In this document: in pieces, positions 46,748-59,700 of the stretch | Layout: each line of letters opens with the position of its first letter | Numbering within the stretch: the first letter of the stretch is position 1 | Assembly: GCF_002752675.1 (NCBI RefSeq) | Contig: NZ_CP024608.1 | Location: 1,550,001-1,614,000, forward strand | Direction of reading: 5' to 3' | From: Massilia violaceinigra | Lineage (GTDB): Bacteria > Pseudomonadota > Gammaproteobacteria > Burkholderiales > Burkholderiaceae_D | DNA: 64,000 bases | Program-made: the position numbers and the translations under genes | Notes under the pieces: model-generated | The model's database searches: none | Told to the model about the DNA's origin: nothing | Seen by the model: the letters and a program-made list of their open reading frames with translations, nothing else

Positions 46748-47051
46748 TAGGGGCTCCTCGTGGGGAGAACAGCACGATCACAGCCACTAGCCTGCGCCGC
46801 CATGCGGAGCGCGGGAAGACGCGACCCGAGAACGGCGAGGAAAAATAACCGCCCGCTAAGGCAACAATGCCCGTGCACATCATCAGCAAGGGCACGTTTC
46901 CAGCAAAGGAGTGCAGCGGCGCCTATCCCATTTAGAAGCGCTATTTGCAGCGAATCAGCCCGGGCTAACGGCTTGGGCTGCTGAATGTGCACCATTGCAA
47001 GGCAGAGTTCGAATAGCCTCTACGCGATTTGCCCCGTTTTACCCGCGCTAC
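46748..47051. other. Intergenic stretch without a supported gene
   Basis: 304 bases between the ynfA remnant and the small gene beside the giant YD-repeat gene. I see no supported ORF, hairpin with T-run, or repeat. Confidence 0.5.
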
Positions 47052-47306
47052 TTATTCGGCATCGGTGAGGTGCATACCCGGCGCTAGCCCTATTGGACCA
47101 TCCAGCCCAACCGCAATGCGCGAAGCTAAAGATGCTGAGGGATTGCTCGGAAGTACGGACGTTATTCGCCAGCGCCCGCGTAACTGTGGAGAGCACAGTG
47201 TGCCCCGCACAGAGTACACATCACCAGTAATGATCTCCAAAACGACAAGTACATCTTTCCGGCCGGGAACCAAAGCAACTTCAATGACTTCAAATGTATT
47301 CAACAT
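47052..47306 (-). CDS. Small beta-rich protein directly after the giant YD-repeat gene (candidate immunity/partner)
   Basis: 84 aa, starting 2 bases after the stop of the giant gene, with AAGG about 9 bases upstream of the ATG inside that gene. The opening FEVIEVALVPGRKDVLVVLE, then ITGDVYSVRG and LRGRWRITSV, is strand-rich and resembles the beta-barrel of translation factor domain 2 (IPGRGTVVTGxVxxGxxxxGD pattern in EF-Tu); this is resemblance only. In polymorphic toxin loci the gene at this position normally encodes immunity. No signal peptide. Moderate AT content, like the adjoining C-terminal tip. Confidence 0.65.
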   Translation of the reverse strand: MLNTFEVIEVALVPGRKDVLVVLEIITGDVYSVRGTLCSPQLRGRWRITSVLPSNPSASLASRIAVGLDGPIGLAPGMHLTDAE

Positions 47307-47308
47307 AA

Positions 47309-47760
47309 TTATTCGCCTTTTCGTAGTGCATCATCTAATAACGACTGCCAAGTCACCTCGGCACTTCGGAAGTGAGCAATTTCACTTGGTAACCAATTTT
47401 TCCTTTCAGCTAGTCTGGCAAGCCGTTGTTGTGCCTCAACCTCAAATTGCAGGCCTTGAATCTGCCCCTCATACGTGGAACTGGTTGGAAAGCCGGCCTT
47501 TTTATATTGACCAAGGTGCATCAGCTCTTCAATCACCTCACTCCTAGTGGGATTGCTCGAAAAAATTAGTGTTCCTGGCCCGCCCTCATCTGGAAAATAT
47601 GAGGCCTTGGCTCCAAGAGTCTTCAAAAATCGCTCAGCATCAGGCCCCTGCTCGAAAGTAGCTCCCATTTTTTTAGCCGCGTTCAGAATTCGAGCAAGTT
47701 TCTCGGGATTAAAAAGTGGGCCACCTCCCTCACCCACGTTCATTAGTACTGAGCCTGGGA
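47309..47760 (-). other. C-terminal tip of the giant protein, putative zincin-like effector domain
   Basis: About 150 residues after LVPGSVLMNVGEGGGPLFNP. Contains LARILNAAKKMGATFEQGPD, LIFSSNPTRSEVIEELMHLG, and ends SLLDDALRKGE. The EELMHxxQ helix resembles HExxH-type helices of metallopeptidase toxins, except that the first His is Glu. Base composition drops to about 47% GC versus about 63% in the shell. An effector role is inferred from position; the family is not firmly recognised. Confidence 0.45.
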
Positions 47761-50700
47761 CAAGAGGCTCACTAATTGCTGCGCTACTATTTGCCCCGAG
47801 CGGAACTCTAGCCAACTTATTCATGACGGTCGCCGCGCCGACCGCGCCACCTAGCATCGGTAGCCCGTTATCAACGAGTCCCGCTATACGATCCGATCCA
47901 GTTAAGGCTCTAACTCCATCATACGTTGCAGTGTTATGAGCTTCGCCATAGAAGACTCGTCGCATTCCTGTCCCAAAGGTATCGCCCGCATGGAATGCCA
48001 ATGGAACACCTATAACGGCCCCTACTCCCGTACCGCTAATTCCGATAGCTCCGCCAAATTCTAAAATACCATTCGCAGCTTGAACTGCTCCTTGGGTTCG
48101 CTCTGAGCCTTGGTAGGCAAACTTTGTGTTGCCCCAGGCCGTGGATACAGCATCGCTTAAGCCCATCTGACCGCTATTGTAGGCGCCCGCAATATATCGA
48201 TACGTGCTCCAAATGGACGGCTGCTCTTGAAGTCGGGGCAGTGGAAGAACTTGGGTGAATGTAACCCTCCTATCCAACCCAAAATCCGAGGCCAGTTTTT
48301 CATCGGGCGTCATCTTGCGACGATTGATTTCGACTTGTGGGAGTGCAGGTTCAAAATGCGGATTTGCCGCACGTCGCGCAGCAACGTCTTCATCCCAAGA
48401 TCGGGCACCATCAATTTTCCCTTGGTAGGGCCCCATTAGCTTTTCCCAATCCTTGTCGCCGCCCAGAACTTCCTGTTTCGTCATGCCCATGTACTGCTGG
48501 CGTTCAGCATCTGACTTCGATAATCTTCTTGGCTTCGTTTCGCTAGCAGCATTCGCAGGCTTTGCCAATTCATCCGCGATGTCTTGCCCCAGCGCATTGC
48601 CGAACGCATCAGCAGCTATTTTCGACATGCTGATATGCCCACCACGCATCGCTGCCATTGTCACGCCAGAAGCAAGATTGCCCACGCCATTCGTGGCGAA
48701 TTTTCCGAATTCGGTGTTAGCATTGTCGCCAAGTAGGCTTTTCATGCCGCTTCCCGCAAGCGATTGAGCCGCAGCGCCAGCGCCCGCAATCGCGACGTTT
48801 TTCCACTGGAAGCTATCCTGCTGACGGGTCACAACACCCAAGCCCTGCGTCACAGCGTTAGAAATCATTGCCCGGCCCGCGACGTCATACCACGCGTTCG
48901 AGCCCAAGAATTGCGCACCTTTAAAGACTTGGCCAACACCGGCGGAAACGGCGCCACCGATCGCGGACATGGCCACGCCTTTCCAATTAATCGAATCTTG
49001 CATCCCCATTGCCATGCCAGCAGCTTGGCTTGCTATTGAGCCGACAGCACCGCCAATAGCACCGCCAATCATCAAAGCAGCGCCGTTTGCAACCGCGGCA
49101 ACAGCTATCGAACCCGCAGCAGCCGTCGCACCCGCAGCAGCCGTCGCACCCGCAGCGGCAGCACCCGCAGCAGCAGCACCCGCAGCGCCTCCAGCCGCGA
49201 AAAGCGTGGGGGCGGCGGTTGCGAGCCAAGCCGCAGCAGCCCCCGCAGTATAGATCGTCACTACGATCGCGATAACGACCATGATGATCGTCCCGACCGT
49301 CCCGCATCCCTCCTTCACCGCTGGCGTTGGCAAGGTCGGCATCGTGCTGCCGATGGCATCGCTTGCATTGTATGGCTTGAACGTGTTGTAGTCGCTGTGC
49401 ACGGTATTCACGCGCGAGGGCAGCTTGATCATGATGTCAGGCGTTACCTCATCCGTGCTCAAGCCATTGGCATCGGCGATCAGGTACCACAGCTTGCTAT
49501 CGCCCCACACGGCTTTTGCGATGCTGCGCAGGGTATCGCCACTTTGGGTGTGATATACCGATGGCGCCGCACTGTTGGCGCTCGAGGTACCCGACTCGTA
49601 GGTGTCGGCAAATCCGACGGCGTTAGACTGGCTCGAATCTACTGAACCGAGCACTTCACCGTTAACGATCAACGTGCGCGTCGACACGCCGCTTTGCCTC
49701 TTCAGCAACACGCGGCCGGCCGCGTCGTTGAAGTACATTCGATCCTTCGTCAGAGCGCCGTTGTCCGAAACCTTATATATATAGCCGTTGCCGTCGAAAT
49801 AGCTGGTCGTCGTTCGTGCAACTTCCTTCTTTGTCGCCGTCGAGGTGATTTCCTTGACACTGTCGAAGTAGACCGAGGCACTGTCCATATAGGTCTTGTC
49901 GCCATTCTCGGCCGGCACGATCATATAACCTTGCAGGTTACCGGTCTTGTCATATCCTCCGTTCGGCTTTTCCGGCACCAGCGACATGTAATACAGATCG
50001 TCGAGCTCTTTTTCCTGCAAATTACGCAGCTTCAAACGCGTCATCTCGCCTGCAGCGTTGTACGCATAGGTACGCGTCTCGGCAGCAATTGCCATTCCTT
50101 CATACGGGTTCTGCTTACCATAGCTCTGCGGTCCGCTATTGACCACGCGGCTTGCAGCGTCATAGAAGCGCCGCTCGACCGAGGCGTCCGGCTGCTCAAT
50201 CCCCAAAATCAAATAGTCGAACATCGATGGGATCTGTTGCGTGACATGATCAAGGCGGCCGGCAGCGTCGTACCAGAAATTCTCCTTGGTGGGGATCAGT
50301 TCCTTGGTTTTTGAATCGATATATTTGTACGAATCCGTGCGGCGCTTCCCGCTCGGCATATAGGTGATGGTATGCGAATCGTCATCTTCCACCACCGCTT
50401 CACCCTTCACCGTGCCGTTGGAAATGGTCACCCGGTTCATCGCGTCGAACGCATTGTAGGCGTGGGTGACGCGGGGAGCGCTATCGGTGTCACCGGTGTA
50501 TTGCGTCACTACGCGCGTGCGGTTGCCGTTGAAGTCATAGCTGAACTCCACGTTGAATCTGCCATCGACCACTTGTTGCAGACGCCCCACGTTATCGTAG
50601 AGTATGTGATTGTCTTGGACCACAATCTGCGCGCCTGACTCCGGGACTGTCCCGACGGTTCGTTCCAGCACACGATTGCCAGCCAAATCGTAGGCGTAGC

Positions 50701-53700
50701 TCGTGGTGGAGGTGGTCTGTTGGTCGCCGCGCGTGCCGGTGTCGACGATGGACGTCAGTTGCCCGTTGACGTAGGTGTATTTCAAGTTCTGTTTGACGTC
50801 GTAATCCACTCCATGTCCAACCAGCTTGTGTACCCCGGACTTCTGCGTGTCCAACTGGTTCAACCAGTTATACGTATAGTCGATGCCCGTTCCGCTCAAA
50901 TCTTGGTGCCAAATAACCTTACCGAAACTGTCGACATTCCATTTCATGGAACGCCCTTCCGCGTCGATGAACTCGGTTTTGTGATGGAAGGCATCGAACT
51001 TCGTGGTCGTGACGTTGCCAAGGCCATTGACGAGCTTGACCAGATTGCCGTCAAAATCGTAACCCATCTGCGTTTTTTCAAGATTGCCGTTGACGCTCAG
51101 CACGCGCCGGCCCAACTCGTCGTAAGCGAACGTCTCCTTCAGCGCGTGTTTCTCCCCGCCGGTTGTGACCTTTACGGCTTTCATGTCGCCGCGCGTATCG
51201 TCGGTTGTATACACCTCCACTTCCGCAGTGGTAGTCGAGGTCAGATGGCCAAGTTGGTCGTAGCCGTACGTCGTGCGTTTACCGTCCGCGTCCTGCAGTA
51301 CGGTGCGTTCGCCAAACACGTTGTAGGTGTTGTGCACCACGCCGCCGTCGGCATGCAGTTCACCGACCAGTTGGCCGCCTGCGTTAAATTGGCTGCGGTT
51401 GATATTACCTTTGGCGTCGATGCTGGCCACATTGCGGCCCAGCTTGTCGAAGTAGAAGGTCTGTCTCGGGCGAGGGAAATTATCGGTGTACGAGTCGCGT
51501 ACCGTTGGCGTCTCCACGCTGATCATCTGATTGCTGGCGTTGTACGCGTAATTCGTTACCAGCCTCTTATCGCGTGCATCAGTCACCGACAGCACATTGC
51601 CCCAACGGTCGTTGGTCTGCACGATTTCCGGCGCCACGCGCTTGGCCGCCTCTGTCTTGCTGACCAGCCCGCCGGGCAGCATCGATCCGGCGGCGATTCC
51701 ATTCGTAATCGGCATGCTGGCAAGCGCCTTCGCCACGCTCGCCACTTTGGCGGCACGCTCGGCGATGAGGGTCCATCCATCCGTAACTTCGAGCCCTTCC
51801 TTGGCCATCCGTTCCAGGGAAGTGTTGACCTTGTTCTGGAACAAATGCTGCGAGGTCAACCCATACGCCGATGGGCCAGCATAGAACGGCAAGCTGCTGA
51901 TCATCTCGATCGCGGTCAGCGACTGCGATCCGGTCTTGATGAGGCGATCGGTGTAGTAAGCCAGCCCGTCGGCGGCTGGTGCGCGTCCGAACGCCCTCTG
52001 GAAGAATGCGTTGACGAAATCGGCCGGGGCCATGGCAGGCGTGAAACTGCTGCGCGCCTCGGGCGTCTCCAGCAGATTTTGCGCAACCTTGTCCAGGGCC
52101 GCTTCCAGCAGCGTCGGATCGGCCGGCAGATCGGCCATTTGCATGAAGAAATCGTCGGCGCTCGGCACGCGGCCGAGCAACGCAACGTACAGCTCGGCCA
52201 GACGCTGCGCATTGACCGAGAACTTGGTGTTGGCCGCGGCGGCAATGCCTTGCTCGTTGAATTTGGCCGCTTCCTTGCGCGCGGCAGCGACCGCCTGGAT
52301 GATCGCGTCGGCGGCGGTGCTTGCCGCATTCTGCGGCTGCACAGCGGTGTTCGCTTCCGCCTTCAGCTTGTCCAGGGCGTTGCGCAGATTGACGCTAAAT
52401 TGCAGTTGCGCCTGGGCCAGTTCGACAGTGGTGCCGGAGCGCTGGCTCAAGCTGTCGATGATGGCTGCCGCCGTCATCACCCGGCCATCGCTGGCAAACA
52501 TCGCTGTCCATTGGCCCAGCGTTCGGGTGTCGGGACCGCTGCCTTGCAGCGCGGTGTAGATTTTGTTGACGAAGTCGGTCGCGCTCATGCCGGCAGGGAA
52601 GCGCGCCAGGGTTTCGGGAGCGGTGAACATGCCCGCCACAAATTCCGTCAGCGGTTCTCCGCCCTTCATTCCGGCGACAGCGCTGTTATAGCCTTTCAAT
52701 TCAGGTGCACGGCCCAGCAGCGCCATGTAGGCTTTGGTGACATCGGTACGGATCTTCAGATCGGTGCCGGCCGCCGCGGCGGACTGCGCCGCCGCCAGCA
52801 CGCCGGCAGCCGCGATCTTCAGTGAGATGGCCCCGGTGGCCAAACCGTCGGCCACCGCCTTGGCGGCAGTCACGGTCGCCAGGCTTTGCGGCGCCGTTTT
52901 GACCGCCAGATCCGCTAACTGCGCCATTTTTTCCGAAACGGCGCGGTATTTGTTGGCGGCAAGCGCTTTGCCCAAGATCAGTTCATCGATGGCGATCTGG
53001 CTATCGATGATTTCCCTGGCTGCGCTAGCGGCGGTCTCGACGTCCTTCCTCGCCTTGTCGGCCGCCAGCGATGCTTTTTCGGTGGCAAACGCTGCTTCGG
53101 CGGCGGCGCCTGCCGCGACCACTGCGGCGTTGGCGGCGATCAACGCGTCGGCATCGGCCTTGCTGGCATCGTCGCGCTGGATCTTGGTGATGGCGCTTGC
53201 ATGGGCGGTAGCTGCCGCCTTGGTGGCGATGTCCGCCAACGTGGCCGCCGTTTGCGCGGCGATCGATGCCTTGGCCGTCTCGCTTGCCGCGGTCACGGTG
53301 TGGATGGCGGCCGTAAACGCCTCGGCGGTGGCCTGGGCGGCGATTTCGGTCGCTGCCTGGATAGTGGTCGCGGCCGTGATCAGTGCGCCCGATATGGCCA
53401 GGTTTGCCATGTCCACGGCAGCGTTGGCCGTCGCCTGGGCATTCCTGAGCGATACCAGGTTCAGGTTGAGTTGAGCCAGGTCGCGCGCCGCCGCGTTAGC
53501 CGGGATAGCGGCTTGGGCTGCGGCAATCGCATCGTTGGCCGCTTTCAGGGCCAGTTCGGCTGCCTGCGCCACCTTCTTGGCGGCAATGAAGGCGTTGACG
53601 AACGGGATTTGCTTTTCCTTGGCTGCGGCGGCGAGCACGCGCAAGCCGGCGGCGCTGTTATCCAGATTGGCGAGCTTGAGCGCTGCAACGCTGTCTGCGT

Positions 53701-56700
53701 TGAGCGCCTTGGCCGCTGTCAGCCTGTCTGCCGCAGCCTTGACGACGGCCTCGAGCCTTTTCTTCTCGTTGCTGGCAGTGAGGGTTTGAGTCGTATAGTA
53801 ATCGACCTTGCCGACGGCGGTAGCCAACGTGGTCCTGGCGGCATTGTAGGGCGTCAGCGCGTCCTGGATCGCGGTGTTCGCCGTGGTCATGGCGCCGTCG
53901 ATACGGCTCTTCAGATAGTCATACGACTGTTGCTGGAGCGCGGTGCTGCCGCGAACCAGGTTGTCTCTGATGATGTCCCATACCGCCATGCCGCGCGTAT
54001 AACCAGCCGTGGCGAATTTGCCGGTGTAGTAATTGATTCCGTCAGCCTCGGCCGGACGGCCAAGCGCCCGCAGGAAGATGGCCTTCACAAAGTCGATATT
54101 GTTTGCGGGGAAATTCTGGGCGCCCGCTTCCGGGCTTGCCAGGATACCGTTGGCATACGTCGCCATGCCCGCGTCGGTGCCCGTTTGCAGCGCGCCATCG
54201 GCGATCACGGCCAGTTCCGGCGCGCGTCCCAGTAAGGTGATGTACAGCGCGGCGACGCGGCGGCGTTGCTCGTCGGGCGTATTCGCAGCCCGCTGTGCCA
54301 GTTCGCCAGCCGGGCGCAACGGCGCCAGGTTGCTCTCCGCCGTGGTCTTTTGCCCCTTCCAGAAATCGAGGGCGGCTTGCATCTCGCCCAGCGTCTTGTC
54401 CGCGGGGCCCAGCGCGGTGTTGGCGTTGCCCAGGGCGGTGTCGCTGGCGCTGCGGTCTGCATCAACGGCAGTGGCAGCCGCTTGCATGGTCTGCGCCACG
54501 CGGCCTTCGAACAGGGCGCGCGAATTGGCGCCGAACAGGTCCACGCCTTCATAGCCGGCCAGGGATTCGAGTATCTTGACCAGCGACAGTCCCTTGGAAC
54601 CGCCCGTCGCGGTGATCTCGGCTGCCCAGAAGCTCAATCCCTCCGGCAGCGGCGCTCTGCCGTGCACGTTGGCGTACACGGTCTTGACGAAATCTTCCGG
54701 CGACAGACTGGCCGGATAGCGCAAAGCCGGCTCCGTATCGCGCAGCATCTGATTGGCCACGTAGGCAAACCGTTCAAGCTCATCTTTGCCGGGTGCCTGC
54801 GCAAACGAGTTGAGCCAGAACGTGAAACCGGTCAGTGCCGGGGCGTGCGGCACCAGTGCCACCCACAGGCGCGCAAGCGAGAGCTGGCGTGCCGCGAGCA
54901 CGCTGGTCGTGCCCGCCGCGGTGGCGGCAGTCGCGCTGGCCGCTTTGGCGGCGCTTTCGGCATCGTTGTAAGCGATCGTGGCAGTGTCGGAGGCGCTCGT
55001 TGCCTTCTTCAACTCTTCATCGGCCAGCGCTTTCGCGGTTATGGCCTTGGCGGCAGCGATCTTCGCGCTCTCCACCCCCGCAGGGCCGGCCGCGATGACC
55101 TCGTCGATCACTGCGGCCAGTTTGCTGCCGATGCGCAGTTGCGAGGATACCCCGCCCGGATCGGTGCCTTCGTATTTCACGGCAGCATCGAGCATCTGGA
55201 CGGCCACTTCGCCTGCGGTTTGCGTGCCCCAGGTGTCCGACCAGAAACGCAGGCCGCTATCGAGCGGCATGCGACCCATTGCCACTTCGAAGAACCTGAT
55301 CACGAAACCGTCATGTGTCAGGCTGGCGTCGAATTTTGCACGGCCTTCGGGCGTGTCGAGCATCGCTTGCGCGATCTGGCCCAGGCTGGCGCTTGCGTTG
55401 GCCAGCTTCGTGACGGCCGCGGTCAGTTCCTCGTTGCTCGGCGCGCGATCCAGCAGCGCCGCATACAGTTGCATGACCTGCAAGCGATTCTGGGCCGATG
55501 GCGCGCGCGCCAGGATCTCGGTGCGCGCCAGCTCGGCGGCCTTGACGGCACTCTCGGCTCTCGCCTGGGCTTCGCCCGCCAACTGTTTGAGATTTGCCAG
55601 ATTGGTCGATGCGGCGACGGCGTCGAGCTTCGCCTGTTTTACCGCCTCGCCCGCCTTCCTGTTAACGGAGTCCGCCTCTGTGGCAAGCACACCTGTTGCG
55701 GTCTTGATATCCTGGTCGAGGCGTTGCTGCGCGGCGAGCGCCAGGGCGTCGGTGCCCTTGTAGTTGATGACGTCGGCGACAATATCTTTGAGGATATCCT
55801 GGCGCGTGCGCGGTTTTTCCGTGCTGCTCAGTGCATCGCTCCAGAAACGCAATCCAGCCGTCAGTGGCGTGCGTCCCAGTACATTCTGAAATACCGCCGT
55901 GATGAACGCATCGTTCGACGAAGCGGCAGGGTAGCGGCTGGTCCACTCCGCGTGTTCAGTCAGGAAGGTGTGCATCGACTCCATGGTCTCGCCACTATTG
56001 CGGTATGCGCTCCAGAAATTGAACTCGGCCACGGTCGGCGCGCGGCCCAGCATCGACACGAACGCGCGCGTCACTTCCAGTACCCGGGCCGCCGCGACGG
56101 TGTTGCTTGCGGTCAGTTGGTCGGTGGCGTTTTTGGCCAGGTCGGCGGCGACGCCCGCCGCGTCACTCGCCTTTTTCGCGGCTCCCGTCGCATCCAGGGC
56201 TCCCTGGGCGGCCAAGGTCGCGGCAGTGGCGGCGTCCTTGGCGGCCGCCACGGCGTCCCCGGATACCTTTTCGCTGGCGGCGGCCACGCGCTGGTCGAAC
56301 AGCTTTTGCGAGCCGAGGGCGCCGGTGTCGGTGCCCTTGTAGCTCAGAACCGCGTCGATGATGCTCATGGCCACGCCGGCGCGATTGGTCGGCCTGGCAT
56401 CGGCGTCCGCGCCCCAGAATGCCAATCCTTCCGGATAGGGGGTACGCCCCAGGACCAGGCCATAGAATTTGGTAACGAAATCCTTGCCGCTCAGCGTGGC
56501 CGGATAGGTGGACAGCCACGTTCCCGATCCCGACATTGCCAACACCAGCTCGGCCACGGTCGCCTCGTTGTTCTTGACCTTGGCTGCCCACGATTCCAGC
56601 TCGCTCAGGGTCGGCGCACGCTGCAGCACCGTGACCGACATGCGGATCAGCTGCAGGTGCAGGGCCGCCGATGCCGTCAGGGCGTTGGCCAACGCCAGGT

Positions 56701-59700
56701 CGGCCAGCTTGGCCCGGTCTTGGGCGGCGATTTCTTCCTGCTTGGCGGCGTTGAGTGCCGTCTGATTCGGCACGGCGGCTGCTTCCGCCGCGCTTTTCGC
56801 CTTGACCGCGGCAGTGATGGCGTCCAGATTGGTTTGCTGAATGACCGTGACCGCAGCCGAGACGGCGGCATCGAATTCGCGTTGCGATTTGAGCGCCAGC
56901 GGGTTGTCGGAACTGTTCTCGACAACCGATTTGACGATATTGGCCAGCACGTCGCCCCTGGTTGCAAGCAGCGTACCCGGACTGGCGTGATCGAGCGGAT
57001 TGCTCCAGAAAGCAAGGCCGTCCGGCTGAGGCAGGCGGTTCAGCACTTGTTGAAAGGCTTGCGTCACGAAGGCGGCATTGTCGAGCGAGGCAGGGAAGCG
57101 GGCCAGGCCTTCGGGGGTCGCCAGCAGCCTGGCGGCCAATTGACTCGGGGTGGTTGATGCACCCAGCAACGCCGTACCGTCGTTCAGTTCGCGCGGGGTG
57201 GGCGCACGCCTGAAGGCGGCCACGTACAGCTCGATCACCGTCAGGCGGTTCTGGGTGCGGCTCTGGTTCACGCCTGTCAGCGCTGCCGCACGTATATTGG
57301 CGTTTTCGGCGTCGAGCTTGGCGTAGGCAAATTCCTTGTTGGCCTCTTCCAGTTCGGTGGCGGCATTGGTAGCCGCCAAGGTCGCACGCGCCAACAGGTC
57401 GCCGATGGCAGTGGCGACGCGCTTGGCCAGTTCGGTCTTCGAGTCGATCACCTTGCCGTTGCCGCCACCATCGGTGAGGATGTCGAGAATGATCGAGAAC
57501 GCGGCTTTGTGGCGGCCCTCGGTCGCAGCGACATTGGCCCAGTAGGTCAGGCCGGCCTCCAAGGGTGCGCGGCCCAGCACATTGACGAAGATGCGGGTGA
57601 TGAATTCCTGCGCCGACAGATTGTCTGGGTAAATTTTGCGCAATTCCGGCGTTTGCAGCATCGTTTCGACGATGTTCTCGAAAGACGAACCCTTCGCCAA
57701 TGCGGCGCGGGCGCTGTCCAGGGTAAACATGTCCGGAGCGCGGTTGAACAAGGCAACGTAGAGTTGCAGGTAACGCATCGTCATCGCCATTTCGGGCGTG
57801 GCGGCTGCGGCTTCGGCGAGGGCGGCATCTTTCGCCGCTTTCAGCAGTGCATCGTTGGCGCTGACGTACTTGGCTGCTTCGGCCGCGGCCAGGGAGGTGT
57901 CGCGCAACGTGCCTTGCGCGGCTTTGTTAGCGGCCGCCACCATGGCGGCATCGGCGGCCATATTGGCCACCGACGTATCGGTGGCGGTCACCTTGCCGAT
58001 GATGTCCTTGGCCGCGGTAATATCGTTGCCGCCCAGGTCGACCGCGTAGGTCAGCGCGACGGCGACCTTGTTGTTGAACAGGTTTTGCGAGGTGAGTTCG
58101 ACCGCGCCCGGGTTCTGGGCCCGGACCAGTGCATCGATCATGCCGAAACCGGCGCCGCCGCGTCCGTACTTGAGGATTGCGCCGCTCCAGAAGGCCAGGC
58201 CTTCGGCGGCAGGCACGCGGTCGAGCGCATGCTTGAAGACATTGGTGACGAACTGTTCGTTGGTGCCCGCTGGATAGAGCAGCTTGCCTTCCGCGCTGTC
58301 GATCAGGTATTGCACGAACGTTGCTTCGTTCATGTTGCCGTCCAGCCTCCCCAGCCACTGGTTCATTTCGTCGCGCGTCGGAGCGCGGTTCAGGAAGGCG
58401 ACGTGCAGTTCCGCGACCAGGGTGCGTTTCTTTTCCAGCGGCATCGCACCCACGGCGGCAGCGGCGGCTTTGGCGTACAGGGTCGCCATCTTGGCCGCTT
58501 CGGCGCGTGCGACCAGGACTTCCGCGTTCTTGTCGGCGGCCAGGGTCGCACTGGCGGCGGCCGTGACGTTGGCCAGGATGGCGGCGGCAACCGCTACCTC
58601 GTTGCCATTCATGTCGACCGCGTAACTGAGGCCGATGGCGATTTTGTTGCTCAACAAATTCTGGGCATCGAGGGCTTTCTGATCGTTGCCCTTGTATTCG
58701 GCGATGCTGCTCACGATGGCCAGCAGCGATGCTTCGCGGCTGGTGAAGTCCTTCAATGCCGCCGTCAGCTCGGCCGCATCCGGTTGGCGGCGCAGCAGGT
58801 TGAGGTACACCTGTTTGACGAAACCGGCGTTGTCGGTGGCTTTGGCGAACAGCTTGGTCGCTTCGTCATTGCTCATGAAGTCGCGCACGACCGCGTTCAC
58901 GTTCGCGTCCTTCGCCGCCAGCTTGCCGACCCAGAAGGCCAGGCCGGTGGCGTCGGGCGCGCGGTTATACAGTCCGATGTAGAGCGAGGCGACACGCGCG
59001 CGGTGGGCTTCGACCATGACCGCAGCATTGGCGGCGGCAATTGCGACGGCCGTATCGGTGGCGCTGATTTTCGACATCACGTCGACCGCCGTGGAATAGC
59101 TGGCGCCGCGCAAGGTGATGGCATAGTGCAGGGCCACCGTGATGCGGTTGTTGAGTAATTGCTTGTCGGTATTGGTCTCGGCGATTTTCCCGGCGAAATT
59201 GCTGACGTATGCGATGCGGTCGAGCGCGAATTCGGCGCGCGCCAGGGAGCGTGCCTCGCTATCGCCCATGCCTTCCGCCTTGTGCTTGGCGAAGCCGGCG
59301 GCGATGGCGGTGCTGCCCTCGGTGCGTGCGGCCTCGGATGGTGCGTGCTTGAAAGCGATCTGGTAGAACTTGTCGATGAACTGGGCATCGGTATCGCTTG
59401 GCGGGAAAATGACGCTGCCTTCCTCGCCACCCATGATCTGCTGGGCCACGCTCGCAAGGCTGACCTTGTTCTGCAGCGCATTGACCCAGAACTGCAAGCC
59501 CGATGCGGCTGGCAAGCGGTTGAGCAAGGAGACGAACAAGCCTGCCACCTGATGGCGCAGCGCCGACGACGATATCCCGAAGGTGCCGGTTTCGGTGTCG
59601 ATCGTGCTGCCGTCGCGGGCAATGTGACTTACTTTGTAGTCGTAGTTGCCTTCGATGAGTTTGGCGGTATTGAACATCAGCGCGTCGCCGAAGTTCGGCA

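Noticed and set aside
46748..47051. Attachment site or insertion-sequence end near the dead genes
   Set aside because: I looked for inverted or direct repeats bounding the pseudogene region and found none convincing.
54266..57157. Long plus-strand open frame inside the DUF4214 array
   Set aside because: Shadow of the Ala-rich giant gene; its product is Arg/Gly/Gln-rich, shows no recognisable domain and has no ribosome site.
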